The notes under the pieces were generated by a model. It saw nothing but the letters and a program-made list of their open reading frames with translations, searched no databases and was not told the origin of the DNA. The position numbers were made by a program, and so were the translations under genes. A stretch of DNA of 64,000 nucleotides from Phyllostachys edulis (Eukaryota; Streptophyta; Magnoliopsida; Poales; Poaceae), in NCBI GenBank assembly GCA_036346405.1, contig CM070567.1, positions 47,107,633-47,171,632 of the forward strand. The letters are read 5' to 3'. Shown one piece after another: positions 47,471-60,955 of the stretch (positions within the stretch are counted from its first letter, which is position 1; each line of letters opens with the position of its first letter).

Positions 47471-48955
47471 TATACGCGGAGTCTTTCGTATTGTACAAGT
47501 TGCTTTGATTCAAATATTAGCATGTGTAGGACTAGCTGCTCAGGTTGTCAAGTTTTCTTCAAGTAAACAAGATGTAAAGTGATTTAGATTATGCCAGGGG
47601 GCTAGAAGTGATACCCTTCCATACATACGTACTATTCCGAACCAATTACTGGTACAGATTTAAGTTGCTATCTTAACCTGCCCACTGTCCATCTGTCAAC
47701 AAGAAGCTAAAATAGTAGGCAGTGGCAGCTAGCACACAGGTTATACGTTCCTTTTTGCCGTGGCAAGACTAGGGAATCTTTTCTGATGACAGAAGTGAAA
47801 GCAACTAGCACCTGTAAATAGCGAGTCTTTTAAATAGAACCCTATGACAAGATGTTTGCACAACTCGGTGTCTTTATTACTATCTTGCCACATGCATGTC
47901 TGTAGCCCTCGTTTATTCATCCGACCGATGGCGGAACCACCAAGGCAATGGGCGGCCGCCTGGTCCCCCGAAGCGCCACCCCCCGCCCATGCCGTTGCAC
48001 GGCTTGGCCACCAAACTCCATTCTTGGCCACGGCGACGGCTTGAGCAAGTCAAATGGGAGGAAGCGAAGCGGCAAGAAGCGCGCCTTGCCCGTGGGCAGG
48101 TGAGCGAGGCGGCCCCAAGGCCCAAGCGGCAACCCGGCTAAAGAGGCAAGAGCTAAACCCTAATCCCCAAATCCACATTTCGCATTTCGATTTCTTCCCC
48201 AATCTCTTCTTGGTTCTTCCTCCTCCTCACTCCTCGATCCTCACGTCGGGCAGGCGGGCAGGCGGTCAGTGGCCAGGCAGGCACAGGCAGGCAGCCAGCC
48301 CAGCCTTCGAGCAAGGCCTTGAGCCTTGGCCAGGCGTGCTCGATTTCGGCTTCTCGGGCCTCGAGGAGCTCAGCTGTTGAGCGCGAAGCATGAGCCGAGC
48401 AGGCATGTGTGGCCGGGCAGTGCCGGTGGCAAGACACCGAGCCGGGCACGTGGTGGCGGCGAGCCACTCAGAGTCAGCCACTGAGCCACATCTTGAATGA
48501 GCCACGCCTGTTGAGGAGGTTGAGTCTCGGATGCTAATGCTTGATTGCTTCATTTGCTTGAATGCTTATGCGATTATGCTTAGTAGTTAGTAGATGACAA
48601 ATTGGCAATGCTTGATTGCTTGATTGTTGATTCTATAGTTGATAGTTCCATTTTCAGGTTATGTGACTTCGTCCATTTAATTGGGTTTGGATGTTTAGGC
48701 GTTTTACGTTTAGTAGATTTATTATACATCTTGACTAAAAATTTATTGTAGGAATTCTATAACAAAATGAAATCAATATTGATTATTGAACCATATTATG
48801 TCTCGGTATTTTTTAAGTATAAGTCCTTGGGGTCTTTTGAAATCTGGTTCATACTTTGCATCCGACCATGTACCATTTCCACACTTGTATCAATATTTGC
48901 GTAACAGGCTTGGTAGAATGCACCTAGGGTGGTAAATCCAGTCGCTTGAAGTCTT
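47471..48955. other. Unassigned sequence
   Basis: CCAGGGGGCTAGAAGTGATACC at 47592 onward again resembles a gypsy 3' non-coding junction. 48040-48560 is GC-rich with GGCAGGCGGGCAGG-type repetition and a CT-rich leader-like stretch. 48560-48900 is AT-rich. No protein domain is recognised. Confidence 0.35.
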
Positions 48956-48959
48956 AGAG

Positions 48960-49910
48960 GGTGGATCCTGCCGAGGGTGCCTTGAGGCGGTCTTGTAATC
49001 TTGATCCCGAGGGACGAGTGGCCTTAGGCCCCGTCGGAGGGGACCCGAAGCCGGAGGCAGGCGAGCGACGTCGAGGGAGCCGGAGCCGGCGAGGTGGCCT
49101 CGCGCTGGTGCGAGACGGAGGGGGCGCCGAGCGGCGTCGAGGCGAACTGCGTGTAGACGGCGGGTCTAAGGGGTGCCGAAGGTGGGCGAGGCGATGACAA
49201 GGGGGCCAGAGCTAGAGGCGGAGCAGGCGAGGTGGCTCCGTGCTGGTGCGAGACAGAGGGGGCACCGAGCGGTGCCAAGGCGAACTACGTGTAGATGGCA
49301 GACCTGAGGGGTGTCGAAGGTGGGCGAGGTGGCGCTGAGGGGGGCCGGGCGGAGGCGAGCCGGGCGAGGTGGCCCGTCTTTGGTGCAAGGTGGAGGCGCG
49401 CGGCACCGAGACAAAGGCTAATCAGCGTGACGGCGCTAGAAGGGTACCGGCGGTGGGTGAGGCGACAGCCGAAGGGTCTGACGAAGGGCCCCGAGGAGGA
49501 GGAGCGCTGCGCTGAAGGTGGTGGAGGTGGCGCCGATGGAGACGAAAGCGGTGCCGGCGCCGAAGGGGGCCTAGGCGGCGCCAAAGTGGGTCAGGGCGGC
49601 ATCGATGGACCCAGAGGATGCGTTAAAGAAGGGGGAGGGACTGAGGCGGCGTCGACGGAGCTAGAGGAGGCGTCGAAGGGGGAGGCCCTAGGGGGCCGGG
49701 GTGGTGCCGACGGAGCCGGAGATGGTGTCGAAGGGGGTCGAGGCAACACAACGGTTTAAGTGGCCGGCAACCGAAAGAGGTCGAGGCGACGCTGAAGGAG
49801 CCGGAGGAGACGCCGAAGGGGGAGGCCTGAGGCGGCATCGACGAAGCCGGAGGAGGCGCCGAAGGTGGAGGCCCAATGGGGGCTTTGGTTCTGGAGGCGG
49901 AGAGGCACGG
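48960..49910. repeat. GC-rich degenerate tandem repeats
   Basis: A ~138-bp unit containing GGTGCGAGAC..GAGGGGGC and CGAACTRCGTGTAGA appears near 49107 and 49245, with a partial copy further on. Shorter GGAGGAGGCGCCGAAGGGGG-like units follow at 49480-49880. The long open frames on both strands follow from the composition. Confidence 0.75.
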
Positions 49911-50690
49911 GAGATGGCATGCGACTCTTCGATGTGGTGCTTCGGGTTTGGATCGAAGGGGGTGCTAACACTTCAAGTTTGCTCTGAAGAGGGGTGCTCG
50001 CACTTCGGGTTTGCTTCAAAGGGGGTGTTGGCACTCTTCGTTGCTTCTAAAAGCGGATACTTTCAGCTTCTCTTCATGGGTAGCTTCTTATTCAGTCCCC
50101 ACGAACGACATCAACTATCGTAGCAACAAAACTAGTCAGTGGATACGAAGTATCTTTTTACCAATAACGCTAATAAAGAGCATTCTTTTAATGCTAATAA
50201 AGAGCATACTACTAGACATTATGTGATAAAGAATCGGATTTGTACCAGCAGCATGTTAGCAGTTGGTATGTCAATTAACAAAATAATGCGGTTGCTACAA
50301 TGATTAGACTGTGATGGCATATGACTGTCGCTTTGATACTCTGTAGTTGAAACACCGGCAGGCGACGATTTAGCCACATTGTAGGCTGACACATGCTAAC
50401 TAGGCAGGATTAGGAGCTTTGGGCCCTCTCGAAACAGTATAATGGAGTGAGCTTAAAGTGAGAACCATGTCCTACCTAGCTAGGGGCCTACCGCTAGGGC
50501 CACTTGGAAATCAGAATCAGATAGCTAGGGCCACCAGCTACGCTATAATTGCAACTCAGCGTATCAAACTCAATTATAGAACATCCCGAGCTAGGCTCGT
50601 CAAATACAAATAATAAAATTCAGCGTTTTATATATGAAAACAAGAGGATAAAAAGGATGGCTATCGTGTATACAACTTTTAGCTAAAACA
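49911..50690. other. Unassigned sequence
   Basis: GCACTTCGGGTTTG-type short repeats occur near 49930-50040, and ~45 bp similar to 22993-23037 at 50118-50162. Nothing gene-like is seen. Confidence 0.35.
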
Positions 50691-50890
50691 ATAATGGGTC
50701 TGATTGGTTTTTGACCCTAATTAGCTATATTAAAATTTTGGTAATATCAAAACACAGGTAATACCAAAACCTAGGCAAAAAAATGTTGTTTGAATTGTAG
50801 ACATACCAATTCACGAGCAATACCGAAATTGATGTGTTTGGATTGTAACCATACCAAAATTTGCCAAAAAGTGAATATAACACGTGGGGC

Positions 50891-51370
<480 letters not shown>

Positions 51371-51427
<57 letters not shown>
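51371..51427. repeat. (TA)n microsatellite, about 28 units
   Basis: A TA run on the right side of the Micron-like MITE. Confidence 0.99.
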
Positions 51428-51430
<3 letters not shown>

Positions 51431-52007
51431 CCAAAATATACCAACATGATCTTGTTTTATTGATAAAATGACAAGGAACACAACGGTTCAAACGGATCAC
51501 AAATCGAATACTCGGTTTAGGAAATATGATTATTTGAAACTGATTAATCAAAAAGTTAAGTATTAATTGCAACCAATAGGATACTGCCACCTCACCATCA
51601 TATTGGCAAGAGGCCATTCCAAAGTTGGGGCCAGCAAAATGCTCACTCGGGAATCGTCTATGCATGAAGCCTGCGCAGCATTGGCTAGCCAAAATTTTCA
51701 GGGCGCGCCAAAAAATAGGTGCCAATCCAAATGCTAGCCAAATTTTGGCAAGGTTTTCAATGGCTATAAACCAAACGGCCCCTATGAACTTTTTCTTCTC
51801 CTATGTTTTGCCACTTCCCCCGCTCCCTACCCGTAGGATGAGTAACAGATGGTGAAAAAGCGTATTCAAGATTAAAGTGCATAAAATACAAACACTTGTA
51901 GTATAGCAACTCCGAAGGTCATGTATAATGGGCTTACATCAGCTGTCTATAGTCTCTACCACGTAGGATTTAACACTACTATAGAAATGCTAATACTGGA
52001 CGCCTGA

Positions 52008-52376
52008 TCACAGACGGTTCATCGAAACCGTCTATATTAAACACAATCTCAGACGGTTTTTGTTTACCCACCGTCTGTGTTATTCTCCGAGCTAAAAACC
52101 GTCTGTGAAGATGTCATATCACAGACGGTTCATGATTGGAACCACCGTCTGTGAAGATGTCATATCACAGACGGTTCATGATTGGAACCGTCTGTGAAGT
52201 ATCACGAGCGGTTACCAAAACCGCCTCTCGACCAAAAACCGCTCGTGATATTACCCAATATCACGGGCGGTTTCAATCGAACTGCATCTGTGATACTTCA
52301 CGACGGTTCCAAACATGAACCGTCGTGATATTACCTAATATCAACAAAAACCGTCGTGATAATTAACTCATCACGC
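52008..52376. repeat. Left subterminal repeats of CACTA 2
   Basis: Many direct and inverted TCACAGACGGTT / AACCGTCTGTGA and TCACGAGCGGTT copies, partly a tandem 53-bp duplication (52113 and 52166). Confidence 0.9.
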
Positions 52377-52989
52377 AGGCGTATATAGCTCCCGACCAGC
52401 GAGTCTTCTTGATCTCCATCTCTGGCGCTCTGGTAGGTCCATCGCCGTTCGTGCGGTTTGAGTATCGCCTCACCTCATTTGAGCCGGCTGGTCCATTTCA
52501 CTATATATATTGTTCTTTGAGGAGCTTGCCGCCGCCGCCTCTGTTCACCGATCGACGACCGGCCGCCTTAAGATCTTGGAGCATAAGCATCCTTTAATTT
52601 GAGTAGTTTGACGTTCGCCGAAATCGCTAGTTCGAGCACCTCCATGGACATCACCGTCGGTTCGCCTCGAAAGACCTTAAGGCCGAGCCACGACTATTAT
52701 AGCAATGCGATGTCACCCTAAGCCCAGTTTGAGCTTCAAATCTTCTTTTTTTTAATCATTTAGTTAATAAACTAACGAGTCTATGACATGTGGGATCGCC
52801 ATAGATTTTATAAATAAAATCATGAAATAAAAATGAGTCAGCGACAAGTAGGGCCCACATGTAAGTTAATAAAATCCGGAAAAATGTAAAAATGAAAAAA
52901 AGCGTAATTAAGCCTCGGAAAATACGCTTTGAAAGTCATCACCCTTTTATTTATTTTCGGGGTTTTCAATACGAACCGTGTGATGGACC

Positions 52990-55900
52990 GGTTTGGATGT
53001 ACTTGAGAACCGTGTGAGTGAAGAGTACATTAATGGCGTGTCTGCTTTTACAAGAGCTGAGGAGGATATGTTGAATAAGGCGGAATATATGTCTTGTCCA
53101 TGCATTGATGCGAGAATCAAGATGTTTAACAACCGAAGCGCAGATCGAAGCACACTTGATTCGAAGGGTTTCAAAAGGGTTATACATGTTGGACGATCAC
53201 GGTGAAGAGCATATTATCTGAAGTCAACGATATGCATATTATCTGAAGTCAACGATATGCCACGAATAATGTCGATTGTGGTTCCGATTCGGATAAATTT
53301 GCACGATGACAATCTAGATCAGATGCTTCGCGATGCAGAAGGGAACTGTGATGAGAGGGAGTATGTTCAATTCCGGGGCGTGATGGAGGACTCGGAGAAA
53401 CCTTTGTTCCCGGGCTACAAGTCGGAATACACAAGGTTGTCATCCGTGCTTAAACTGCTGAAATTGAAGGCAAACAACGGTTGGTCCGACAAGAGTTTCA
53501 CGCGAGTTATTAGGTCTCTTAGCGGACATGCTTCCGAGAAGCGAGTTGCCCAAAACCACCTACAAAGCCAAGAAGGTTCTTTGTCCATTGGGAATGGAAG
53601 AAGAAAGAATACATGCATGTCCGAACGACTGTATCCTCTACCGTAACGAGTATACAAACATGCATGTATGTCGATGTCAACGCATCCCGATACAAGTGTA
53701 AAAGCAATCGGATGACGACGAGGAATCGAGGTGAAGAAAGGACCTCTGCTAAGGTGGCGTGGTATCTTCCTATAATTCCCGTTTGAAGCGGTTTTGCGAA
53801 CCCAAAGAATGCAAAAGCTGCAGATTGGCACTCGGAGGAGCATAAGAATGGCGGAACGTTAAGACACCTGCCGATTCCGCCCGGTGGAGAAACATCGATA
53901 GGAGGTTTGCAGACTTGGTGCGGAACCGAGGAATATAAGGTTTGGATTGAGTCACGATGGAATGAATCCTTTCGGTAACATAAGCGGATGACATAGCACT
54001 TGGCCGTGGCGCTCTGTATCTACAACCTTCCTCCTTGGTTGTGTATGAAGCGGAAGTATATTTTATTGTCGATACTTATCCAAGGGCCGAAGCAACCTAG
54101 GAATGATATTGATATGTACCTAGCACCATTGATGGAAGATCTAAAAATACTATGGATTGAAGGGGTACACGTATGGGATGTGTACAAATGAGAGAACTTC
54201 ACTTTACGTTCCTTCTTGTTCTGCACCATAAATGATTAACCTGCCCTTGCTAATCTGTCGGGCCAGAGTACAAAAGGGCCAAAGCACAGACTCCTTTGCT
54301 TAGATGATACCGAGAGTGTGTGGTGAATCACTCACATAAAACCGTGTACATGCGTCATCGTAGGTTCCTTCGGAGGGCTCACCCATACCGCGAGGATGAA
54401 GAAACAATTGACGGAGAGAAGGAGGGCAGTTCGGCTCCAAGGCATTTAAGCGTAAAAGAGGTCCATGATATGGTTAAGGATTTAGATGTTGTACTTGGAA
54501 AGGGATGTAAATCGAGGACAAGTAAGAAGAACATGTGGAAGAAGAGATCAATATTTTGGGACTTACCTTCTTGGGAGCACCTAGAAGTTCGCCCTTTGCA
54601 TCGGCGTCATGCACGTGAGAAGAATGTATGTGACACTTGATTGGTCTCTTCTTGAACATTACGTGACAAAACAAAGGATGGTATCAACGCGGCTTGACTT
54701 GGTTGATATGGACATCGAACTGAGTTAGCACCAACAAGGACCGATAAAGGACGAGCGTACCTTCCCCTACTTGTTACACTCTGTCCAAGGCGAGAGAACC
54801 AAAGCGTGCGGTGCTTGCATGGTGTGAAAGTTCCGTCCGGTTACTCGCCAACATGAAGAAACTTGTTTCGATAAAAGATTTGAAGTTAATTGGCATGAAG
54901 TCTCATGATTGTCATGTGTTGATGACACAAATGCTCCTGTTGCAATTAGAAGTATTTTGCCGATCAAGGTCAGAGACAATCATGAGGTTGTGTTATTTTC
55001 TTAACACAATTGCTCGAAGGTCATCGATTCGAAGGACTAGATGCTCTGCGGAGACGAGGTGGTGCGACTCTATGTGATCTTGAGATGTATTTCCCTCCGT
55101 CGTTTTTCGATATCATGGTCCATCTCATTGTTCATATTGTGAGGAGATAAAGATGTGCGGGCCCGTGTTCCTCGTAGCATGTACCCGTTCGAGAGGTTTA
55201 TAGAATTCTCAAGTCATATGTACGGAATCGATCTCGGCGAGGGCGGCATCGTCGAAGGTTATGCAACCGAAGAGGTCATTGAGTTCTACCTCGATTATAT
55301 GGCTCAGGTCGAACCGATAGGTGTGCCTCGATCTCGCCATGAGGGGAGGCTCGAGGGTATCGGGACCATCGGAAGGAAAGCAATCACTCCAAATATGGAT
55401 CGTATGCTCAAGCCCATTTCACGGTCTTACAACACATGGTGAAGTGTCCCGTATATCGACTAGCACAAGGGCGTGCTTGACAGCGAGAATCCGGTCGGCG
55501 GGATGTTTGGATCACGAGACAACACAGCAGATGGTTCAACCAATGGTTGAAGGAGCGACTTGCTAGGAGCTCGTCAAGTGATATCTTGACATGGTTGGCA
55601 AAAGGGCCAACATTCTGAGTTGTAACATGGCGAGGATCTGACATAAATGGGTACACATTCTATCTGCAGCTCGGGATATAAAAAGCACTAACGAGCAGCG
55701 GTGTCCGCATAGATGCATTCAAGATGCCGATGGGTGAGGAGCTCCTACTATGGGCAAATAGAGGAGATATGGGAGCTCGACTCGTGCTTTTCAAGATCCC
55801 CTATTTCGGTGCCGTTGGGTCCATCTCCCATAGGTGAAGGTCGACAAGTGCAGGCGTCACTACCGTGGACCTCGAGCGTGTCGGATACAAAGACGAACCA

Positions 55901-56070
55901 TTCGTCTTGGCTAACCAAGTTGTTCAAGTCTTCTATGTTACCGACCCAAAAATAAGAAGCGCCACGTAGTTCTTCATGGAAAAAGGAGGATTGTCGGAGT
56001 TGAGAATGTAGTGGACAAGGAAGAATACAATCAATTTGACGAGTTGCCTCCTTTGGAAGCGGCATAAGGG
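52990..56070 (+). pseudogene. CACTA TNP2-type transposase (Transposase_21 family), frameshifted
   Basis: Family blocks appear in the correct order but in shifting frames. They are: N-terminal VSEEYINGVSAFTRAEEDML (53009); SCPCIDAR; DQMLRDAEG and EDSEKPLFPGYKSEYTRLSS (53308-53450); KLLKLKANNGWSDKSF; HDGMNPFGN with the presumed first catalytic Asp at 53956-53958; YNLPPWLCMKRKY and GPKQPRNDIDMYLAPL (54010-54140); KTVYMRHRRF (54337); KKRSIFWDLPSWEHLEVR (54540); LKLIGMKSHDCHVLMTQ (54880); PRSMYPFERF (55170); VEGYATEEVIEF (55252); and GVPRSRHEGRLEG (55320). Nearly every block boundary carries a small indel or stop, so no intact protein is encoded. The enzyme would have cut and joined element ends by recognising the subterminal arrays. 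Whether splicing removed some gaps is unclear. Confidence 0.88.
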
Positions 56071-56298
56071 TCGAGGAAGAAGAACGTGATGAAACTAGCT
56101 ACATACTGCGTCGATCATCATGAAGGGCTAATTTTAAAGATTAATTGAATAATGTGTGTATATGTATATGCGTTACGATGAATGGTTAATTTTAGTTCAT
56201 TTGAGTTAATTAATTGATTTGTCTTGTGAAATGGATGTGATTGTTTCTCAAATGAATGTGAATTGGATGTATATACATGTACTTGTTGTCTTTTCTGC

Positions 56299-56590
56299 TT
56301 GTTTCAGAGGGCATGGCTAGCATTTCCTGAGGCTAGCCAATAAACAAATCTAGATATTAACCAATACAAAATAATATCACAGACGGTTTGAACTACAAAC
56401 CGTCTCACATGTATATCACAGACGGTTGTTTATTAAAACCGTGCATGATATATGTATATCACAGATGGTTGTTTATTAACACCGTCATGATACATCACAT
56501 ATCACGAGCGGTTCTAAGTTAGAACCGCTGCAGCGATAGTATATCATCTGAGCAGTTCTAAGTTAGAACCGTCTGTGATGTCCATCCCTA
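56299..56590. repeat. Internal terminal-like module of CACTA 2
   Basis: AGAGGGCATGGCTAGCATTT and GAGGCTAGCCAATAA (56308-56345), followed by TCACAGACGGTT motifs, duplicate the layout before the true right end (60507-60545 and onward). Confidence 0.85.
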
Positions 56591-57279
56591 TTTATTTTCG
56601 GACTCTAGCTAGGGTTTTCGCGCCGCCACTCTCAAGCGATTAAGTTTCTCAACTCCTCTCGCTTCCTCCTCCCCGAGTCCGTCGCCGCCGTCCTCGGCGC
56701 GCCTCCTCGAGCCGTGGCGACTCCTCCCGATCCGTCGGCCGCCTCCTCCTCCTCCAGCGCGCCCCCCGAGCCCCCGAGCCTCCTCCTCTGACCGGCGCCT
56801 CCCCCGAGCCCACCGCGCCTCCTGCCCGAGCCGCCTCCTCCTCCTCCCAGGCTGGCGCGCCTCCCCTTCAGCCGCCGCCTGGTGCTCGTCTTGCTCCTGC
56901 TCGTCCTTCTCTCGGCCCTAAAGGTAACCAATCTGGGTTGCCGACCCTCACGCCTTTCCCTAACTATTTCTATTAATAATCTGTCATGGTCCTTCATGAT
57001 AATTGTACTTGTTTTAGGAATTTGTATTTGTTCTAGTCGATTATTCATATGGTATTTGTTTTGATCTCGCTCTTGGAATATATTGCAATGTGGTGTGGTG
57101 GGCTTGAGATGAATGCTCTGTGATGATAATAGTCTTATCTTGAAATTGTTTTGATAATCGGGTTTGTACTTGAGCTCTAATTGGAAAGCTTACTCTACAT
57201 CGATAGCAATATCAAAATGTTAAATCTTAGCTTTATCTTGATTTCATTTGTTCACATGATATTCTATTTCTTGTGAAGA

Positions 57280-60200
57280 TGTCTTCCGCTCATTCGAGTC
57301 ATCGCGCCTCATGTGTGCGATGATGCACCATCCTTTGGAACAATATCCAACCGCGGTAGAAGAAGAGAATATCGAAAAGGCCCACGGGCGATTTACCATC
57401 ACGAGTCGATCGGTCTAGGACCCTATCAATCCTCGCCGGCGGCGTCGCATTCCGGAGAATGGTCGGAATAGTTGCGAGGAACGGGTCAAGATCACCTACG
57501 ATTCGTGGAAGGTGGTGCGGACCATCGAAAAACCGTCTTTGGCGGATATTCTCGCATCGTTCGAGATCGGTAGAACACACGGACTCCGTCTTGACGACCG
57601 CGCGTTGCTCTGGCGTGCAAAGCGTGGAAGAACTTCAAAGCACGCTTGTTAAGAACTACGTGGAGAAGGATCTGAAGCCGCCCTTCCACAAGTATCTATT
57701 CTTGGAAGAGTCTGGGCGAGTTTGTGGCGAAGAAGATGACAGATGAATTTAAGAGTGAAAGTCTGGCGCACGGCCCTCGAGCAAAAACAAGCACCCCCGG
57801 ACTTCGGCATCACTGGGTATGTGGGTAAAACCCGATATGGAAGGATAAGAACAGCGAGCAAAATTTGTTTGAATCTCTCTTGCTATTTCCGTGATCAGCG
57901 ATGTGTGCTCCGACGGTGGTTATTTGCGAGGTTATATATTGGGCCTCTGAGCGTACTTTCCAAACCCGAAGACCGGGAAGTGTCGGCGCTGGTAAGATGT
58001 CGAACTACCTAGTTTGTAATTACTTTATAACTTCATAGGAAGTGAAATGACATGTCGGGCTATTGCAGATAACGCCGATTGCACAATCTTCCCAAGGCTC
58101 ATTCGAGCGGGCAGGGAGAAAGATATACTCTCTGCGGCCCTAGGAAGCGATGAGCATCCGGTCGCACGAGAGGCGCCGGTGTTTTTGTTACATGGGAACA
58201 ATGGTTCCAAGCGGACTCGGATCGTGCGGAGTAGGAAGAAGCCAAAGCGAGCGCGATGCAAAGCTACGAGACGATCTTCGTGCATCCTCGAGATGAGCTC
58301 ATTGAAAAAATCGAGGAGGAGTCCTTTGAAAAAATCAGACAGAGGTCACTCAATCCTTGATTGGAGATTCGTGCATCAGAGCAAAAGCGATAGAGACCTT
58401 TGAGGAAAGGATTAGGGATTGCAACTCCCAAGTCGGTTGGAAGCCCTGCCCCTCTTCTTGCTTGCTAGCCCCCTAAACATCCGAGTAGTCATGTGTCCAA
58501 CCCTAACCCTACCACAATAGGTGATGATAGATTTTCCGTCGATGACATCCGGTAATAATTATTATCTCGGAATGCTCAATCCATTGATAGGCTGTTGGAG
58601 TAGCTAATTTTGTATCGTTATATGCGTGGGTGGCTCTGACGTGCAAGCTCCAAGTGAGATATGTCTCTGTTGCCCTAGATCTTTGCTTGGGGCAGTGTAT
58701 CCATCCGGTGTCGGAGCTTTGGTGCAGTGCAAATCTAGCGTCGGGTTTCGCAAAAGTGAATGTGGGCGGTGTTTGTGCCAATTTGAGGCCGTCCCGCTAA
58801 AAATTCCCCAAACGATGAGGTCATGACTCTAGGGCAAGCCGTTGGAACATTCATCCAAAGGCGGGAGGACATCTGCTGGAGGTACTGCTCGGTGTCAACT
58901 TCACAGGAATGTCTGCAACGGCATCAAGTCTCTGGGACTGGCTTGCACCGGCTACTGCTGACCACACAAGGGTCCGCCGCATCACATGCATCTACACCTC
59001 GTGCTCAATCGACTCTTGTGAAGTCGACCTATACAAAGCGAGGCACAAGGGCAAGGGCAAATCGAAGGCGATCGAGTCCTCTCTCGATATCCTCTTCTTG
59101 CCGTTGGCGGAAATTCAAGCTAGGCGAGCCGTTGCTCGAGAAGTTAAACGACCCTACCCTAGAATTTGGATTGCGGAATTGCATACATGGTACATGGAGC
59201 AGATCCAACAAGCGGTTGATCAACGGCGCTCGGGTTTCACCATCAAGTTCAAGGAGGATCATTTTAACCACGTGTATCAAGGCGCATGTCTTCACGGTGA
59301 CTTTCGACGACTTGTTCGTCTCTTCAACCTCGGCGAGCTCGGCGTCTCACTCATACGATCTTTGGACAACGTAAGTGTGTACAATCACGGTCAATGTTAG
59401 TGTAATATCGATAAATGTTATATATAACTCCTAGCTTTTGTATAATAGATACATGATCTCGTGAAGCGAAAGAAGGAAATCACCGGTAGGTTTCCTCGAC
59501 CCACACATTGTCTCCGAGCAAAGCATCACGGCGAATGCAACATTAAATCAAGAATTACGTTATAAATTTTTTCATGGCTCACGCAACAAGGAATTCATAC
59601 TTTTGCCCTACAACCGAGTAAGTAGTGTTGCACTCTGGCTATACTTGTTGATTTGTATTTTATAAGCAACACGAACTTAGGTTTAATGACCATCTTGACA
59701 TACGTGTAGGTACCATTTGGATTCTAATTGTAATTATACCAAAACGAAATCGTAATATACCTAGATTCCCTCTGAGAGGGCCACTCACAACTTCACAACT
59801 ATCCGAATTTAATCATCGGTAAACACATTTCCTCCATAGAAACTCTATTGTAGTCTTTCCTTCCTTTGCAATGGCTAAGGCTAACTTCTTGGAGTCACGT
59901 GGGGTGTTCGGCGTGTTACATGCTAGAGGATGGAATATCAAGGAAGAACTGACATCACATGATCAAAAATTCCGGTACTTGCTAGCTAGTACACATTAAT
60001 CCTATATAACACTTAGTAGCAATGCCTCTCGAACTAACCAATTCTATTTTTGCGGTGCCACCGGCGTGGCCGAACCTAGCGTCTGTGGATACTATGTTTG
60101 CCACAACATGCAACTACTCATCGGTTCGCGATCACCAATGATCCTCGGGTTTGTCAATCTTTCAACAATTATTTCATATATACTTACCAATTTATATAAG

Positions 60201-60314
60201 CCCAATTTAACCTTCCTATCGACGGAGTTGCGACCATCGTTGAAGCTGCGTTGGAGCAGGCGAGCTCATAAAAATTCGATCACACCTTGCGTCATTCTGA
60301 GCAGACGGTCATAA
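57280..60314 (+). pseudogene. Second CACTA ORF: Transposase_24-like N-part plus Ulp1-like C48 peptidase C-part, frameshifted
   Basis: A 57300-57780 block contains LGEFVAKKMTDEFKSESLA, resembling the W..FV conserved region of plant Ptta/En-Spm transposase-associated proteins. The middle has GQAVGTFIQRRED (58829) and SGFTIKFKEDHF (59232). The C-terminal region carries a Ulp1/C48 cysteine peptidase signature: a His followed by WILIVIIPK (59714-59745), YLDSL with the catalytic Asp codon at 59764-59766, and CGYYVC with the nucleophile Cys codon at 60084-60086. Several frameshifts break it, including one between the His and the Trp. A CT-rich leader at 56590-56900 precedes it. C48 peptidases normally process SUMO-type modifiers. 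A role for the element is inference. No intact protein is encoded. Confidence 0.78.
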
Positions 60315-60589
60315 ATCCGATGGGAGTTTCCACGGTGTAGATTGAACTTGATTGGGATAGATTGAACATAATGGGTACATGTGTGTAAATTAATGTATAT
60401 TAATGGTTAAAGTTAATTGATTTGTGAATTGGATGTGCTTGTTTACGAAATGAATGCAATTTTGATGTGCTACGAAATGAATGCGAATTGGATGTGCTTG
60501 TTTGAGAGGGCATGGCTAGCATTTCTGAGGCTAGCCAATAAGCGAAATAGATTTAGCAATGCAAAGACTACCATAGGCGATGCAGATGA

Positions 60590-60955
60590 AACGAAATGCG
60601 TGATGATCGACTACCACTGAGCGATGCGTAGATGAAACTGCGTGCAGTGATGATGCGACTACCACGCGACGATGCGTAGATGAAACCGTGCGTGATAGTC
60701 GACTACCCTGAGCGATGCGTAGATGAAACCGTGCGTGATAGTCAAAACCGTGCGTGATGATCGACTATCGCGAGGCGGTTTCATCTGACCGTCGTGGTGA
60801 TGCGACTATCACGCAGCGGTTGCATCTAAACCGTCGTGATAGTATGTATTACAAACGGTTCAAACTATCTGTGATGACCTAATGCATTCTTGACCCATAA
60901 ACTCGAGCGGCTCACGGGCCGCTGCGTGATGGCGTTACGAACCGTCTGTGAAGGC
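60590..60955. repeat. Right subterminal repeats of CACTA 2
   Basis: About five units with GATGCGTAGATGAAACCGTG and GTGATAGTCGACTACC, roughly 50-60 bp apart. AGCGGTT and ACGGTTC motifs follow up to the terminal repeat. Confidence 0.88.

Noticed and set aside
49024..50123. Long open frames of 80-154 codons in GC-rich repeats
   Set aside because: They follow the tandem repeat units and shift frame between units. Opposite-strand frames are equally long.
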